A DNA stretch of 64,000 nt from Lysobacter sp. FW306-1B-D06B (GTDB taxonomy: Bacteria; Pseudomonadota; Gammaproteobacteria; Xanthomonadales; Xanthomonadaceae), in NCBI RefSeq assembly GCF_038446665.1, contig NZ_CP151802.1, forward strand, positions 4,030,001-4,094,000, written 5' to 3'. The stretch's first letter is position 1; each line of letters begins with the position of its first letter. The position numbers and the translations under genes were made by a program. This document shows positions 10,085 through 19,129 of the stretch, in pieces. The notes below the pieces were generated by a model. It did no database searches. It was not told the DNA's origin and worked only from the letters and a program-made list of their open reading frames with translations.

Positions 10085-10611
10085 GAAGGTCGGCGGTGAG
10101 GTGGTTGTGGGGGAAGGGAAAACGGCGGCTCAGCCGTCGACGCGACGGAACGCGAACGTTCGAGCGGTTCGTCCGATCCGCGATGCCCCTGCCGTCCGTG
10201 CAGGAAGGAGCGGCCCGGATCGACCGTGAACCTGCGGGCCAGCGCGGTGCGCCCCAGCAGCATCGGGAACAGCATCCCGCGGCGATCCGACAGGTTGATT
10301 TCAATCTCGCGCTGGACGCCCGCCAGCGCCAGCGTGGTGCGAACGAACACCCGGCGCGTGCAGTGGCCGCCCGAATCGGTGACCTCGCGCTCATCGAAGA
10401 TGGGCGCGGCGGCCTCGATCATGCCGGCGCCGTGGCCGGGACTCAGGCAGAAGCCCACCCACGGCCCGCCGCCCTCGAAGAACTTCCACTGCGAATCCAC
10501 GTGCAGCGCCGAACTGCGCGCGCCGCTGTCGACCTTCGCGCGAAGCCGCCCGATGCCCAGGTCCGGCAGGGCTGCCCACTCACGCCAACCGAGCACGATC
10601 TTGCTTGCCAT
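10081..10611 (-). CDS. Retropepsin-like ATP-dependent zinc protease family protein (RimB-like)
   Basis: A 176-residue member of the COG4067/DUF785 family of retropepsin-like proteins that is often linked to rimK. The active-site-like motif is [13 protein letters not shown] (aspartate in DSGA). A second block, [20 protein letters not shown], is the usual conserved C-terminal half. The start [12 protein letters not shown] follows GGAGG; an upstream extension of the frame reads through the terminator and tRNA-Gly and is not used. The 4-base overlap with rimK suggests a joint role in S6 glutamylation and its processing. That link is known for some RimB proteins and is inferred here. Confidence 0.85.
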   Translation of the reverse strand: MASKIVLGWREWAALPDLGIGRLRAKVDSGARSSALHVDSQWKFFEGGGPWVGFCLSPGHGAGMIEAAAPIFDEREVTDSGGHCTRRVFVRTTLALAGVQREIEINLSDRRGMLFPMLLGRTALARRFTVDPGRSFLHGRQGHRGSDEPLERSRSVASTAEPPFSLPPQPPHRRPS

Positions 10612-10639
10612 CGCGCCTCCAGGACGTTGCCTGAAAGAC

Positions 10640-10674
10640 AAAAACGGCGGCCACTGTAAAGCAGGCCGCCGTCG
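10640..10674 (-). terminator. Intrinsic terminator after tRNA-Gly
   Basis: On the minus strand, ACGGCGGCC...GGCCGCCGT forms a 9-bp stem followed by TTTTTG. It lies directly downstream of the tRNA-Gly gene and upstream of the protease-rimK pair, so it should end the tRNA transcript or limit read-through into those genes. Confidence 0.75.
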
Positions 10675-10682
10675 CAATTGTT

Positions 10683-10756
10683 TGGAGCGGGTGATGGGAA
10701 TCGAACCCACGCTAGCAGCTTGGGAAGCTGCAGTTCTACCATTGAACTACACCCGC
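10683..10756 (-). tRNA. tRNA-Gly (CCC)
   Basis: The minus strand folds as a full tRNA: acceptor GCGGGTG with CACCCGC, D-arm GTTC-GAAC, anticodon stem GCAGC/GCTGC with loop TTCCCAA (anticodon CCC), T-arm with GGTTCGATTCC, then T and an encoded CCA. The sequence resembles E. coli glyU. A terminator follows at 10640-10674. Confidence 0.95.
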
Positions 10757-10794
10757 ACGCGCTGAAGTCTATGCCGCCGCGTGGAGGCTTGGCA

Positions 10795-10830
10795 ACGCGG
10801 CGCCCGGTGAAACAGTCCCGGGCGCCGCGT
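10795..10830 (-). terminator. Hairpin after the autotransporter esterase gene
   Basis: A perfect 13-bp stem (arms 10795-10807 and 10818-10830, ACGCGGCGCCCGG and its complement) lies about 25 bases after the esterase stop codon on the minus strand. The tail TTGCC is poor in T, so termination efficiency is uncertain. Confidence 0.55.
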
Positions 10831-10853
10831 GCCGGTTCAGGCGGGTGCCGGCC

Positions 10854-12680
10854 TCAGAAACCGCCGCCGAAGCTGACGAACAGCGTGGCGTCGTTGCCGC
10901 CCTTCTGGGCGACGGTGAGGCTTGCGCCGATGTCGGTCTGCAGACCGAACAGCTGCGTGCGAGCGCCCATCAGCAGCGTGCCGTAATCCTGGTCGTACGA
11001 CAGACCGGGCACGGCGTAGGAGCCCACGCCCGGCAGCGAGCGCAGCGAGGCGGTGGCCTCGTCGGCGCTGTCCTCGAACTCGTGGTCATAGGTGAGCTTG
11101 GCGTAGGGCTGCAGGTGGTCGTTGAGCGCGTAGTTGACCTGCCAGCCGACGCTGCCGATCAGTGAGTCGAACTCCTGCTTGCCGAACGACAGCGCGGTCG
11201 CCTCGGTGCTGTTCTCGTCGTAGGCATCGACTTCGATCGTCTGCGAGAGCAACTGCACGACCGGGCCGTGCTTGAACGCGCCGTCGCCGAAGTTCCAGCC
11301 GGCGTTGATTGCAGCGGTCAGGTTGGTGCCGTCGGGCGAGCCGCTGTGCACGCGCGAGGTCGGGCCCAGGTTCACGCGACGATCGATGTCATACGACACC
11401 CAGGTGTAACTGACCTGGCCGTTCACCCACGCCGCGCCGCCGGTCCAGCCCAGGTAGCCGCCGAGGCTGGCATCGTCCTGGTCCCACCCGCCGCGGTTGA
11501 GGCCCCAGTCCATCTTCTGCTGGCCGTAGCCGGCGAAGCCACCGTACACGAGGCCGCCGTTCGCCCAGTCGAGGCCGACGCTCAGCGTCGGGCCGAAGCC
11601 GTCGTAGTTGTCGCCATGGCCGTAGCGCTGCGAATCGCCGCGCACGTCGGCCCACCAGCGCATGCCGTCCACATCCGGACGCGAGGCGGCCTGCGCGCCG
11701 ACGCGATCGGCGCGGGCGCGACCGACCATCGCTTCGGAATGCGGCAGCACGGCGAGCTGGCGCGGCGCGTCGAGCAACGACAGCGCGTAGTCGGCCAGGA
11801 TTTCATGGGCCTTCGTGGTGGGATGCACACCGTCGGCGAAGACGTAGGTGTCCGGCGCGTTCGGCGTGGCGTACGTGCCGGGGTTGCAGGTGATCGACTG
11901 CGCCGTCACCTGCGGATTGCAGGCCGTTCCGGTGGTGTTGGTGATGCCGTACGGCGCCGGGTTGGCGACGATCTCGCGCAGCAGGCTGAACGTGTCGACC
12001 GGGATGAAGCGCGCTCCCGCCGAGGCCAGGCCGCTATACAGGCCGTTGTTGTAGCCCGTCGCCAGCGCCGTACCCGCCGCAGCGCCGGCCGCGCCCTGCG
12101 CGCGGAACTGCGGGGTGATGCCCAGGTCCGGCACGTTCGGCACGAGGATGTACTGCGCGCCGGCGTTCTGCAGCGTCATCACGTTGGCGACCTGTCCGGT
12201 GACGGCGGCGCCGACGATCGCCTGCGCCTGGGCAGGCGCGGCGGCCGCGGCGAACAGGTCGTTCGCGCCGCCCCACACCGTGTACAGCGCATTGGGATCG
12301 GCAGCACCGCCATTGGCGGTGAGGTACCGGCTGATCTGCGAACGCAGCGACAGCGTCGGCAGCTGCGGCGTCAGGCCCGCGCGATCGGTGCTGACCATGG
12401 CGCCGCCGATGGCGTAGTTGGTGCCGCCCTGGTTGAAGGCGGCGCCGTTGGTGCCCAGCTCGGTGGCCACGTGTTCCGACCAGACCAGGCCCGGGTTGGT
12501 GGTGAAGCGGCCCAGGATCGCCGCCGAAGCCCCGGCCTGCGCCACCAGCGCCGGACGGAAATAGCCCGCGTCGGTGAGGCTGTCACCGAAAAACACGGTC
12601 TGCGAATAGTCCTGCGCAAAGGCCGGCGCGGTCGCCAACGCGAGGGCGGCGGCGAGCACGGAGCGGACGGGTGTCATCAT
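10854..12680 (-). CDS. Autotransporter esterase, GDSL family (EstA-like)
   Basis: A 608-residue outer-membrane autotransporter. The signal peptide (SVLAAALALATAPAFA) is followed by a GDSL/SGNH esterase domain of about 300 residues, with the catalytic serine in VFFGDSLTDAG, the GGTNY and WGGANDLF blocks, and the DGVHPTTKAHE Asp/His pair. The last 260 residues form a beta-barrel ending in phenylalanine (FVSFGGGF). The passenger should stay at the cell surface and hydrolyse lipids or esters; EstA homologues affect rhamnolipid production and motility. The start is the first of two ATG codons after AGGAACC. A signal sequence and a barrel end are both present, so the gene looks intact. Confidence 0.93.
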   Translation of the reverse strand: MMTPVRSVLAAALALATAPAFAQDYSQTVFFGDSLTDAGYFRPALVAQAGASAAILGRFTTNPGLVWSEHVATELGTNGAAFNQGGTNYAIGGAMVSTDRAGLTPQLPTLSLRSQISRYLTANGGAADPNALYTVWGGANDLFAAAAAPAQAQAIVGAAVTGQVANVMTLQNAGAQYILVPNVPDLGITPQFRAQGAAGAAAGTALATGYNNGLYSGLASAGARFIPVDTFSLLREIVANPAPYGITNTTGTACNPQVTAQSITCNPGTYATPNAPDTYVFADGVHPTTKAHEILADYALSLLDAPRQLAVLPHSEAMVGRARADRVGAQAASRPDVDGMRWWADVRGDSQRYGHGDNYDGFGPTLSVGLDWANGGLVYGGFAGYGQQKMDWGLNRGGWDQDDASLGGYLGWTGGAAWVNGQVSYTWVSYDIDRRVNLGPTSRVHSGSPDGTNLTAAINAGWNFGDGAFKHGPVVQLLSQTIEVDAYDENSTEATALSFGKQEFDSLIGSVGWQVNYALNDHLQPYAKLTYDHEFEDSADEATASLRSLPGVGSYAVPGLSYDQDYGTLLMGARTQLFGLQTDIGASLTVAQKGGNDATLFVSFGGGF

Positions 12681-12830
12681 CGGGGTTCCTTTGGATGTTC
12701 TGGCGGTGGTCCGGGTACATACGCCCGCGGATGGCCGAATCGAACCACGCGTTGACGGCGCACTCACGCCGCACTGCGTCAAAAACCATGCCGACTGGCC
12801 GCCCGTGGCGACGGCGGCGACAATACGCCA

Positions 12831-13031
12831 ATGCAGATTCTTTTGAACGGCGAGCCGCGCGCTATCGCGGCGCAGACCACCGTGCTCGAGCTCGTGAAGG
12901 CCGAAGGGCTGGGCGAGCGCCGCGTCGCGGTGGAGGTCAACGGTGAAATCATCCCGCGCGGTCGGCACGCCGAGCATGCGCTTGCGGACGGCGATCGGGT
13001 CGAGATCGTGCATGCGTTGGGTGGGGGGTGA
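12831..13031 (+). CDS. thiS: Sulfur carrier protein ThiS
   Basis: ThiS is the ubiquitin-like sulfur carrier for the thiazole half of thiamine. The protein has 66 residues and the required C-terminal Gly-Gly (HALGGG), which is adenylated and then thiocarboxylated. It is divergent from the esterase gene. Downstream lies thiG, but separated by 226 bases that contain a dispersed repeat, an unusual gap for a pair that is normally tight. No TPP riboswitch is visible upstream. Confidence 0.9.
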   Translation: MQILLNGEPRAIAAQTTVLELVKAEGLGERRVAVEVNGEIIPRGRHAEHALADGDRVEIVHALGGG

Positions 13032-13159
13032 GGCCACGCGCTTGCGAGCCACTGGCTCGCGCGTGACCGAATGCCCGGCCATCGATGGCCGGGCCGGGCT
13101 GTTCCGAAGCCCGCGGCGCGGCGCCATGGAAGGCACACGACTCGTTCATCGAAACCTTG

Positions 13160-13236
13160 AGCACACCAGCGCCAAGCTCGCCGCGACGCGCCTTCGCTCC
13201 CCGCCCCAACCCTCCCCAGCAAGGGGAGGGAGTCGA
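13160..13236. repeat. Dispersed GC-rich repeat in the thiS-thiG gap
   Basis: The segment contains a CCAGCG-CC-AGCTCGCCGCGA block followed by CCCCAACCCTCCCC and a GGGGAGGG complement. The same combination recurs at 39956-40032 before flgD. It is a family of intergenic repeats with a short inverted repeat, not a gene. Confidence 0.6.
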
Positions 13237-13257
13237 ACCCACTGCTAAACTAGCGCG

Positions 13258-14064
13258 ATGACCGCTCCGCTCTCCCCCCTGTTTCCCGCCGATCCGCTGG
13301 TGATCGCCGGCAAGGCCTACGCCTCGCGCCTGCTCACCGGGACCGGCAAGTTCGTCGACCTCGAACAGACCCGCCAGGCCACCGACGCTGCCGGCGCGCA
13401 GATCGTCACCGTCGCCATCCGCCGCACCAACATCGGCCAGAACCCCGGCGAGCCGAACCTGCTCGACGTGCTGCCGCCGCAGCAGTTCACGATTCTGCCC
13501 AACACGGCCGGCTGCTACACCGCCGACGACGCCGTGCGCACGTGCCGCCTGGCGCGCGAACTGCTCGACGGCCATTCGCTGGTGAAGCTGGAAGTGCTCG
13601 GCGACCAGAAGACGCTCTACCCCGACGTCGTGCAGACGCTGGCCGCCGCCGAGCTGCTGGTGAAGGACGGCTTCGACGTGATGGTCTACACCTCCGACGA
13701 TCCGATCCTGGCCAAGCGCCTGGAAGAGATCGGCTGCGTCGCGGTGATGCCGCTGGCCGCGCCGATCGGCTCGGGCCTGGGCGTGCAGAACAAGTACAAC
13801 CTGCTGGAGATCGTCGAGAACGCCAAGGTGCCGATCATCGTCGACGCCGGCGTGGGCACCGCGTCCGATGCGGCCATCGCGATGGAACTGGGCTGCGACG
13901 GCGTGCTGATGAACACCGCCATCGCCGGCGCGAAGGATCCGGTGCTGATGGCCCATGCGATGCGGCTGGCGGTCGAGGCCGGCCGCGCCGCGTTCAAGGC
14001 CGGACGCATCCCGCGCAAGCGTTTCGCCTCCGCCTCGAGCCCGATCGACGGGCTCATCGGCTGA
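13258..14064 (+). CDS. thiG: Thiazole synthase ThiG
   Basis: ThiG builds the thiazole phosphate ring from deoxyxylulose phosphate, dehydroglycine and ThiS-thiocarboxylate. The 268-residue TIM-barrel protein contains [18 protein letters not shown], the Schiff-base region [15 protein letters not shown] (K in VKLEV), [12 protein letters not shown] and [12 protein letters not shown]. The TGA overlaps the ATG of trmB (TGATG), so the two are coupled. Confidence 0.96.
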   Translation: MTAPLSPLFPADPLVIAGKAYASRLLTGTGKFVDLEQTRQATDAAGAQIVTVAIRRTNIGQNPGEPNLLDVLPPQQFTILPNTAGCYTADDAVRTCRLARELLDGHSLVKLEVLGDQKTLYPDVVQTLAAAELLVKDGFDVMVYTSDDPILAKRLEEIGCVAVMPLAAPIGSGLGVQNKYNLLEIVENAKVPIIVDAGVGTASDAAIAMELGCDGVLMNTAIAGAKDPVLMAHAMRLAVEAGRAAFKAGRIPRKRFASASSPIDGLIG

Positions 14065-14801
14065 TGAGCGACACCCCACCCAAGGGCAAGCTCCCGCCCA
14101 AACCCTTCACGCTCGAAGAAGGCCGCCGACAGGTCCGCAGCTTCGTGCTGCGCCAGGGCCGTTTCACCGAAGCGCAGCAACGCGCGTTCGACACGCTGTG
14201 GCCGCGCTACGGGCTGGATTACACCGGCACCCTGCGCGACCTCGACGCCGCCTTCGGCCGTCATGCCAAGCGCGTGCTGGAGATCGGCTTCGGCAACGGC
14301 GAGGCCCTGCGCTACGCGGCCCAGAACGACCACGAACGCGACCTCATCGGCATCGAAGTGCATGCGCCCGGCGTTGGCCGGCTGCTCAATGCACTCGCGC
14401 AGGACGAGGCCGACCACGTCCGCCTGTACCACCACGACGCGGTGGAAGTGCTGCGCAACGAGATCGCCGACGGCTCGCTCGACGAAATCCGCATCTACTT
14501 CCCCGACCCGTGGCACAAGAAGCGCCACAACAAGCGGCGCCTGGTGCAGCCGGAGTTCGCGGCGTTGCTCGTGACCAAGCTGGCCGCCGATGGCCGCTTG
14601 CACCTCGCCACCGATTGGCAGGACTATGCGGAACAGATGTGGGACGTACTCGATGCCACGCCGGGCCTTGTCAATCGCGCCGGCCCGCGCGGCAGCGTCG
14701 AGCGGCCGCAGTGGCGGCCGCAGACCCACTTCGAAACCCGCGGCCAGAAGCTAGGCCACGGCGTGTGGGACCTGCTGTACGACAAGCGCCGGGATTCGTG
14801 A
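14064..14801 (+). CDS. trmB: tRNA (guanine-N7-)-methyltransferase
   Basis: TrmB methylates G46 in the variable loop of tRNAs with SAM. The 245-residue protein keeps the SAM site [25 protein letters not shown], and the catalytic/tRNA-binding region [19 protein letters not shown]. The start overlaps the thiG stop by one base. The last two residues and the stop codon (GAT TCG TGA) lie inside a GATTCG heptamer repeat, so the present C-terminus was probably set by that repeat. Confidence 0.95.
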   Translation: MSDTPPKGKLPPKPFTLEEGRRQVRSFVLRQGRFTEAQQRAFDTLWPRYGLDYTGTLRDLDAAFGRHAKRVLEIGFGNGEALRYAAQNDHERDLIGIEVHAPGVGRLLNALAQDEADHVRLYHHDAVEVLRNEIADGSLDEIRIYFPDPWHKKRHNKRRLVQPEFAALLVTKLAADGRLHLATDWQDYAEQMWDVLDATPGLVNRAGPRGSVERPQWRPQTHFETRGQKLGHGVWDLLYDKRRDS

Positions 14802-14913
14802 TTCGGGATTCGAGATTGGATACAGCCCGCCACCGTAGCCTTGTTTCGACCAGCAGCGTTGCAGGCGCGCACGCCTGCCTTCGCGAATCCCAAATCCCGA
14901 ATCCCGACTCCCG
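14793..14913. repeat. Inverted heptamer-repeat element between trmB and the transporter gene
   Basis: The left arm at 14793-14819 is a run of GATTCGT/GATTCGG/GATTCGA units. The right arm at 14884-14913 is its complement (GAATCCC units). They flank 64 bases of unrelated sequence. The element could fold into a hairpin between the trmB stop and the transporter start at 14920. Similar inverted pairs occur before flgB, fliC and fliF. Confidence 0.7.
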
Positions 14914-14919
14914 CGCCTG

Positions 14920-16764
14920 ATGGACACCGCGCTGCAGCTCACCACCGACATGAAGCTCGTGCTCGGGCTGGTGGGCTTCACGATGGTGATGTTCCTGTTC
15001 GAACGCATCCGCGCCGACGTCGTCGCGCTGGTCGTGCTGGTGCTGCTGGGCCTGTCGGGCCTGGTCGAGCCGGACGAGCTGTTCAACGGCTTCTCCGGTA
15101 ACGCCGTCATCAGCATCGTGGCGACGATGATCCTCGGCGCCGGCCTGGACCGCACCGGCGCGCTGAACCGCCTGGCCGGCTGGTTGCTGCGCCGCGCGAA
15201 GGGCATGGAACAACGGCTGTTGCTGCTCACCACCGCCGTGGCCGGCATCAACTCCTCGATCATGCAGAACCCCTCGGTGATGGCGCTCTACATGCCCGTC
15301 GCCGCGCGGATTTCCTCGCGCACGGGGCTGGCGCTGCCGCGCCTGCTGCTGCCGATCGCCGCCGCCATCATCATGGGCGGTGCGCTGACGATGGTCGGCA
15401 ACTCGCCGCTGATCCTGCTCAACGACTTGTTGATGGCGGCCAACAGCAACCTGCCCTCGGGTGCGGCGACGCTGGAACCGCTGAAGATGTTCGCGCCGCT
15501 GCCGATCGGCCTGGCGCTGCTCGCCGCCTCGCTGGCCTACTTCCACTTCTTCGGCGACAAGTCGCTGCGCAAGGAAGAGGACGTCAGCAAGGGCGCCACG
15601 CCCGCGCGCACGCAGAGCTATTTCGCCAAGGCCTACGGCATCGACGGCGACGTGTACGAACTCACCGTCACCGCCGACAGCCCGCTGGTCGGCATGTCGC
15701 TGGGCGAGGCCGAAGCGCTGCACGGCGCACCGCTGCTGCTGGCGCTCAAGAGCGACGGCGAGGCCCGCCTGGCGCCGCCGGCCGACACGCGCATCTGGGT
15801 CGGCAGCGTGCTCGGCGCGATGGGCCCGAAGCAGCAGGTCAGCGACTTCGCGCAGAACCATTTCCTGCGGCTGTCCTCGCGCCTGCGCAATTTCGGCGAC
15901 CTGTTCAATCCCAGCCGCGCGGGCATTTCCGAAGCGGTGGTGCCGGCCACCTCGAAATTCATCGGCAAGAACGGCCGCGACCTGCAACTGCGCAAGCAGA
16001 TGGGCCTGAGCCTGCTGGCGATCAACCGCGACAAGACCGTGCTGCGCGAGAACGTGCGCGACGTGAACCTGCGCGCCGGCGACATGCTGGTCTTCCACAG
16101 CATCTGGACCGACCTGCACGAAGCGGCCGCGAGCAAGGACCTGGTCGTCGTCACCGACTACCCCAAGGGCGAGCAGCGTCCGCACAAGTTCAAGATCGCC
16201 ATGGCGATCTTCGCCATCTCGATGCTGCTGGCGTTGTCCTCGCGCCTGCCGGTGTCGATCGCGCTGATGACCGGCGTGGCCGGCATGCTCATCGCCGGCG
16301 TGATCCACATCGACGAGGCGTACGCGGCGATCAACTGGAAGACCGTCTTCCTGATGGCCTGCCTGATTCCATTGGGCTGGGCGATGGATTCCAGCGGCGC
16401 GGCGGCGTGGGTGGCCGGCCACACCATCGAACGATTGCCCACGGGCACGCCGGTTTGGCTGTTGGAAATCATGGTGGCGCTGTTCACCACCTTGTTCTCG
16501 CTGGTGATAAGTCATGTCGGCGCGACGATCGTGACCGTTCCACTGGCGATCAACCTCGCGCTCGCCGCCGGCGGCAACCCGACCGCCTTCGCGCTGATCG
16601 TCGCGCTGTCGGCCTCCAACAACTTCATGACTGCCTCGAACCCCGTGATCTCGATGATCACCGGCCCCGCCGGCTACACCGGCAAGGAGCTGTGGAAGAT
16701 CGGCGGTCCGCTGTCGCTGATCTATACAGTGGTGATCGTGGCGATGGTCAATTTGATGTATTGA
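14920..16764 (+). CDS. SLC13/DASS-type permease with RCK_C (TrkA-C) domains
   Basis: A 614-residue inner-membrane transporter. Several membrane helices at the N-terminus (LVLGLVGFTMVMFLF, ADVVALVVLVLLGL) are followed by a cytoplasmic insert at about residues 200-410. The insert looks like two RCK_C regulatory domains (YELTVTADSPLVGMSL; DLQLRKQMGLSLLAI). A second helix bundle carries SASNNFMTASNPV near the end, matching the SNN/SNT signature loops, with TMVGNSPLIL in the first half. Family members move dicarboxylates, sulfate or other anions with Na+ or H+. The substrate here is not known. Confidence 0.88.
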   Translation: MDTALQLTTDMKLVLGLVGFTMVMFLFERIRADVVALVVLVLLGLSGLVEPDELFNGFSGNAVISIVATMILGAGLDRTGALNRLAGWLLRRAKGMEQRLLLLTTAVAGINSSIMQNPSVMALYMPVAARISSRTGLALPRLLLPIAAAIIMGGALTMVGNSPLILLNDLLMAANSNLPSGAATLEPLKMFAPLPIGLALLAASLAYFHFFGDKSLRKEEDVSKGATPARTQSYFAKAYGIDGDVYELTVTADSPLVGMSLGEAEALHGAPLLLALKSDGEARLAPPADTRIWVGSVLGAMGPKQQVSDFAQNHFLRLSSRLRNFGDLFNPSRAGISEAVVPATSKFIGKNGRDLQLRKQMGLSLLAINRDKTVLRENVRDVNLRAGDMLVFHSIWTDLHEAAASKDLVVVTDYPKGEQRPHKFKIAMAIFAISMLLALSSRLPVSIALMTGVAGMLIAGVIHIDEAYAAINWKTVFLMACLIPLGWAMDSSGAAAWVAGHTIERLPTGTPVWLLEIMVALFTTLFSLVISHVGATIVTVPLAINLALAAGGNPTAFALIVALSASNNFMTASNPVISMITGPAGYTGKELWKIGGPLSLIYTVVIVAMVNLMY

Positions 16765-17096
16765 CGGGCGGGAATCGGGAATCGGGAATCGGGAATCGGG
16801 AATCGGGAAGAGCTTCCCAGATCCGTCATCCCGGCGAAGGCCGGGACCCAGGCCCGTAACGCACGGGCACACCCACGCCGGCATCACCGTCATTCCCGCG
16901 AAGGCAGGGTCTTTTGGGCCGCCGAATGGCGGCACCATCCAACTCTCTGCTGCGGCAAGGCGTGATGAGTCGGGAACTTGGGTCCCCGCCCACGCAGCCT
17001 TGAATCAACAGCTAGAGCAGGCTGCATTGCGATGCGGCGACGCACCGCTCTTCGCATGACATCTTATGGCGAGATCGCGAAGCGGATCAGTTCCGC
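16765..17096. repeat. Gap with heptamer tract and REP-like palindromes
   Basis: No gene is seen. There is a direct tandem run of five GGAATCG units (16771-16805), a palindromic repeat GTCATCCCGGCGAAGGCCGG (16825-16852), and a degraded copy of the same family near 16889-16910 followed by GGGCCGCCGAATGGCGGC, which also recurs near 55520. The palindromes may act as the transcription stop for the permease and the convergent MAPEG gene. Confidence 0.65.
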
Positions 17097-17507
17097 TCAC
17101 CCGATGAGGCCGAACGCCTTCGCCACCACCACCGCCCACAGCCCGAGCACCGCAAGGAAATTGACGGTGAACACCAGGCCACGCAGGCGCACGTTGGCGG
17201 TCGGGATCTGCACCAGGCTGTGCAGCACGCGGCCGGCGACGAAGATCCACGCCAGCACCTGAGTCACGGGGCTGATGTCGTTGGAGAGGATCAGCAACAA
17301 ACAGGCTACGTGGAAGAACAGCGGCCACTCGAACTGGTTCGACAGATTCGCGCTGATCCGCGGCTCGATCTTCGACCACGGATTGCTGCCATCGGCGCGA
17401 CGGCCGATACCCCAGACGGCCGGGGCCCGCGCAACGGTCAGCAGTACGTAAAGGAATGCGGCCCACGCCACGTGCGCCGCCATGGGAACGATCAGTGAGT
17501 GCGGCAC
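17097..17507 (-). CDS. MAPEG family membrane protein
   Basis: A 136-residue protein with about four hydrophobic helices, the architecture of the MAPEG family (membrane proteins related to microsomal glutathione transferase). Typical motifs are NQFEWPLFFHVACLLL and AWIFVAGRVLHSLVQ. The GTG at 17507 is preferred because AAGGGGAA lies upstream; a TTG at 17528 would add 7 residues. Enzymatic activity in bacterial members is mostly unknown. It is followed upstream on the same strand by a Rieske protein gene. Confidence 0.85.
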   Translation of the reverse strand: MPHSLIVPMAAHVAWAAFLYVLLTVARAPAVWGIGRRADGSNPWSKIEPRISANLSNQFEWPLFFHVACLLLILSNDISPVTQVLAWIFVAGRVLHSLVQIPTANVRLRGLVFTVNFLAVLGLWAVVVAKAFGLIG

Positions 17508-17574
17508 GAATTCCCCTTCGCTTTGCAATCAGGTTGGGATCGCGATTGTCGTGGCCGCAAGCCGTGCGCACGCG

Positions 17575-17967
17575 TCAGCGCGCGCTGCCTCCCAACCACA
17601 CCGCCCCTTCGCGTACGACCACCTCCACCGCCCGCAGCGATTCACCGCGGCACGGCCCGGCCACGCACTCGCCGCCGGCCAGTTCGAAGCTCGCCCCGTG
17701 CGCGGCGCAGACGAGGAAGCCGTCCTTGCTCTTGAGGAACTGGCCCGGCGCCCAGTCGAGGCGACGCCCGGCGTGAGGGCAGATGTTCAACCAAGCCCTA
17801 ACGTGATCGCCATCACGATACAGAATGAGGGATTCGGCATCGCCGTCGAGGGTCGCCTCGACCTCGGCGAAAGCCCCGTCGGGCAAGCGTTCCAGCGTTA
17901 CGAGCGGGTCCGCCGGGGCGGCCCCTTCGTTCGAAATGCTTAACGAAGTTCTCACACCATCGCTCAT
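17575..17967 (-). CDS. Rieske [2Fe-2S] domain protein
   Basis: A 130-residue soluble protein with one Rieske domain. The cluster ligands are visible as CPHAG (about 63-67) and CAAHGASF (about 82-89), the C-x-H and C-x2-H pairs. No membrane helix is seen, so it is a ferredoxin-type electron carrier, not a bc1 subunit. The start has ATG at 17965-17967. No oxygenase gene is adjacent; the redox partner is unknown. Confidence 0.88.
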   Translation of the reverse strand: MSDGVRTSLSISNEGAAPADPLVTLERLPDGAFAEVEATLDGDAESLILYRDGDHVRAWLNICPHAGRRLDWAPGQFLKSKDGFLVCAAHGASFELAGGECVAGPCRGESLRAVEVVVREGAVWLGGSAR

Positions 17968-18027
17968 GGCTGGCCCGATACTCGCCTCCCCGGCGCTTGT
18001 TGCCGCATTGTGTCACGACGCAATCCG

Positions 18028-18348
18028 ATGTTCGCCCAGACCTTCCGCTTCGGTACTTCCCACTTCCATTCGCGCGTGCGTTCGGCCTTCGAGCCGCGCA
18101 AGCCGCGCCACCGCGTGCTGCGCTTCGCGCTCGGCGTCGTAGGCCTCGGCGTGCTGGCGGTGCTCGTGGCGTTCTCGGTGGCGCTGGGCGCTGCGATGAT
18201 CGCCGCCGGCATGCTCTACAAGCTGTGGAAGCAGCGCGGCAAGCGCCTGGCCCGCAACGCGGCCGATGTGCGCATCGTCGAAGGCGAGTTCCGCGTGGTG
18301 GGCCAGCCGGAGCTGGAATCGCGCCCCCGCTCGCACACGTCGCTCTAA
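18028..18348 (+). CDS. Small membrane protein of unknown function
   Basis: A 106-residue protein with a basic N-terminus, one long hydrophobic stretch (FALGVVGLGVLAVLVAFSVA and following, about 37-62) and a basic soluble tail ending RPRSHTSL. The ATG at 18028 was chosen; a GTG at 18010 would add six residues. The next gene starts 5 bases after its stop, suggesting co-transcription with the FAA-hydrolase-family gene. No family is recognised. Confidence 0.65.
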   Translation: MFAQTFRFGTSHFHSRVRSAFEPRKPRHRVLRFALGVVGLGVLAVLVAFSVALGAAMIAAGMLYKLWKQRGKRLARNAADVRIVEGEFRVVGQPELESRPRSHTSL

Positions 18349-18352
18349 GCGT

Positions 18353-19063
18353 ATGGGCGACGTGATCGCGGCCTTGCCGCAACCGCGCGTCCCGGTCCGT
18401 GGCACGGACCAGACCTTCCCCGTACACCGCATTTATTGCGTCGGCCGCAACTTCGCCGACCACGCCCGCGAAATGGGCGCGGCCGTTCCGGCCTCGCGCG
18501 CCGATCGCGGCACGCCGGTGTTCTTCCTCAAGCCCGCCGACGCCATCGCGCTGCAAAGCGACGTGCCGTATCCGCCGGGCACGAACGACCTGCACCACGA
18601 AGTCGAACTCGTCGTCGCGCTGGGCCAGGATGCGCCGCCCGGCGTGCTCGATCCGGCCGATGCGCAGCGTCTGGTCTACGGTTACGCCGTTGGGCTCGAC
18701 CTGACCCGCCGCGACCTGCAGGGCGCCGCCAAGGCCAAGGGCCTGCCGTGGGATACCGGCAAGGCGTTCGACCATGCCGCGCCGATCAGCGCGATCGTTC
18801 CCGCCTCCGAGGTCGGCGAACTGGGCGAGCGCTCGCTCAGCCTCACCATCAACGGCGAGACGAAACAGAACGGCTCGCTTGCCGACCTCATCTGGACCGT
18901 GCCCGACATCCTGCACGAGCTGTCGAAGCTGTACGCCCTGCGTGCCGGCGACCTGATCTTCATGGGCACGCCGGCGGGCGTCGGGCCGCTGCAGCCGGGC
19001 GACCGGTTCCATGCGGTGCTCGAGGGCATCGCCGAGCATTCGGGCCGGATCGTCGCCGCCTGA
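18353..19063 (+). CDS. Fumarylacetoacetate hydrolase family protein
   Basis: A 236-residue protein of the FAA-hydrolase fold. It starts with YCVGRNFADHAREMG, has PVFFLKPADAI, the metal-binding LHHEVELVVALG (glutamates) and GYAVGLDLTRRDLQ, then GDLIFMGTPAGVGPL. Length and motifs fit fumarylpyruvate hydrolase-like or oxaloacetate tautomerase/decarboxylase-like members. The exact substrate cannot be read from the sequence. It is close behind the small membrane protein gene. Confidence 0.88.
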   Translation: MGDVIAALPQPRVPVRGTDQTFPVHRIYCVGRNFADHAREMGAAVPASRADRGTPVFFLKPADAIALQSDVPYPPGTNDLHHEVELVVALGQDAPPGVLDPADAQRLVYGYAVGLDLTRRDLQGAAKAKGLPWDTGKAFDHAAPISAIVPASEVGELGERSLSLTINGETKQNGSLADLIWTVPDILHELSKLYALRAGDLIFMGTPAGVGPLQPGDRFHAVLEGIAEHSGRIVAA

Positions 19064-19129
19064 GCGGTATAGTCGGCGGCACCGGGCCGGCCCCGGTTCC
19101 ATCCAATCAACCCAGGAGACCGCAACGCC

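Noticed and set aside
12681..12830. Possible TPP riboswitch upstream of thiS
   Set aside because: The CTGAGA and ACCTGATCTGG-type blocks are absent.
14671..16938. 755-codon minus-strand frame opposite the permease
   Set aside because: It has His/Gln/Arg-rich low-complexity composition and no start signal, while the plus strand encodes a clear membrane transporter.
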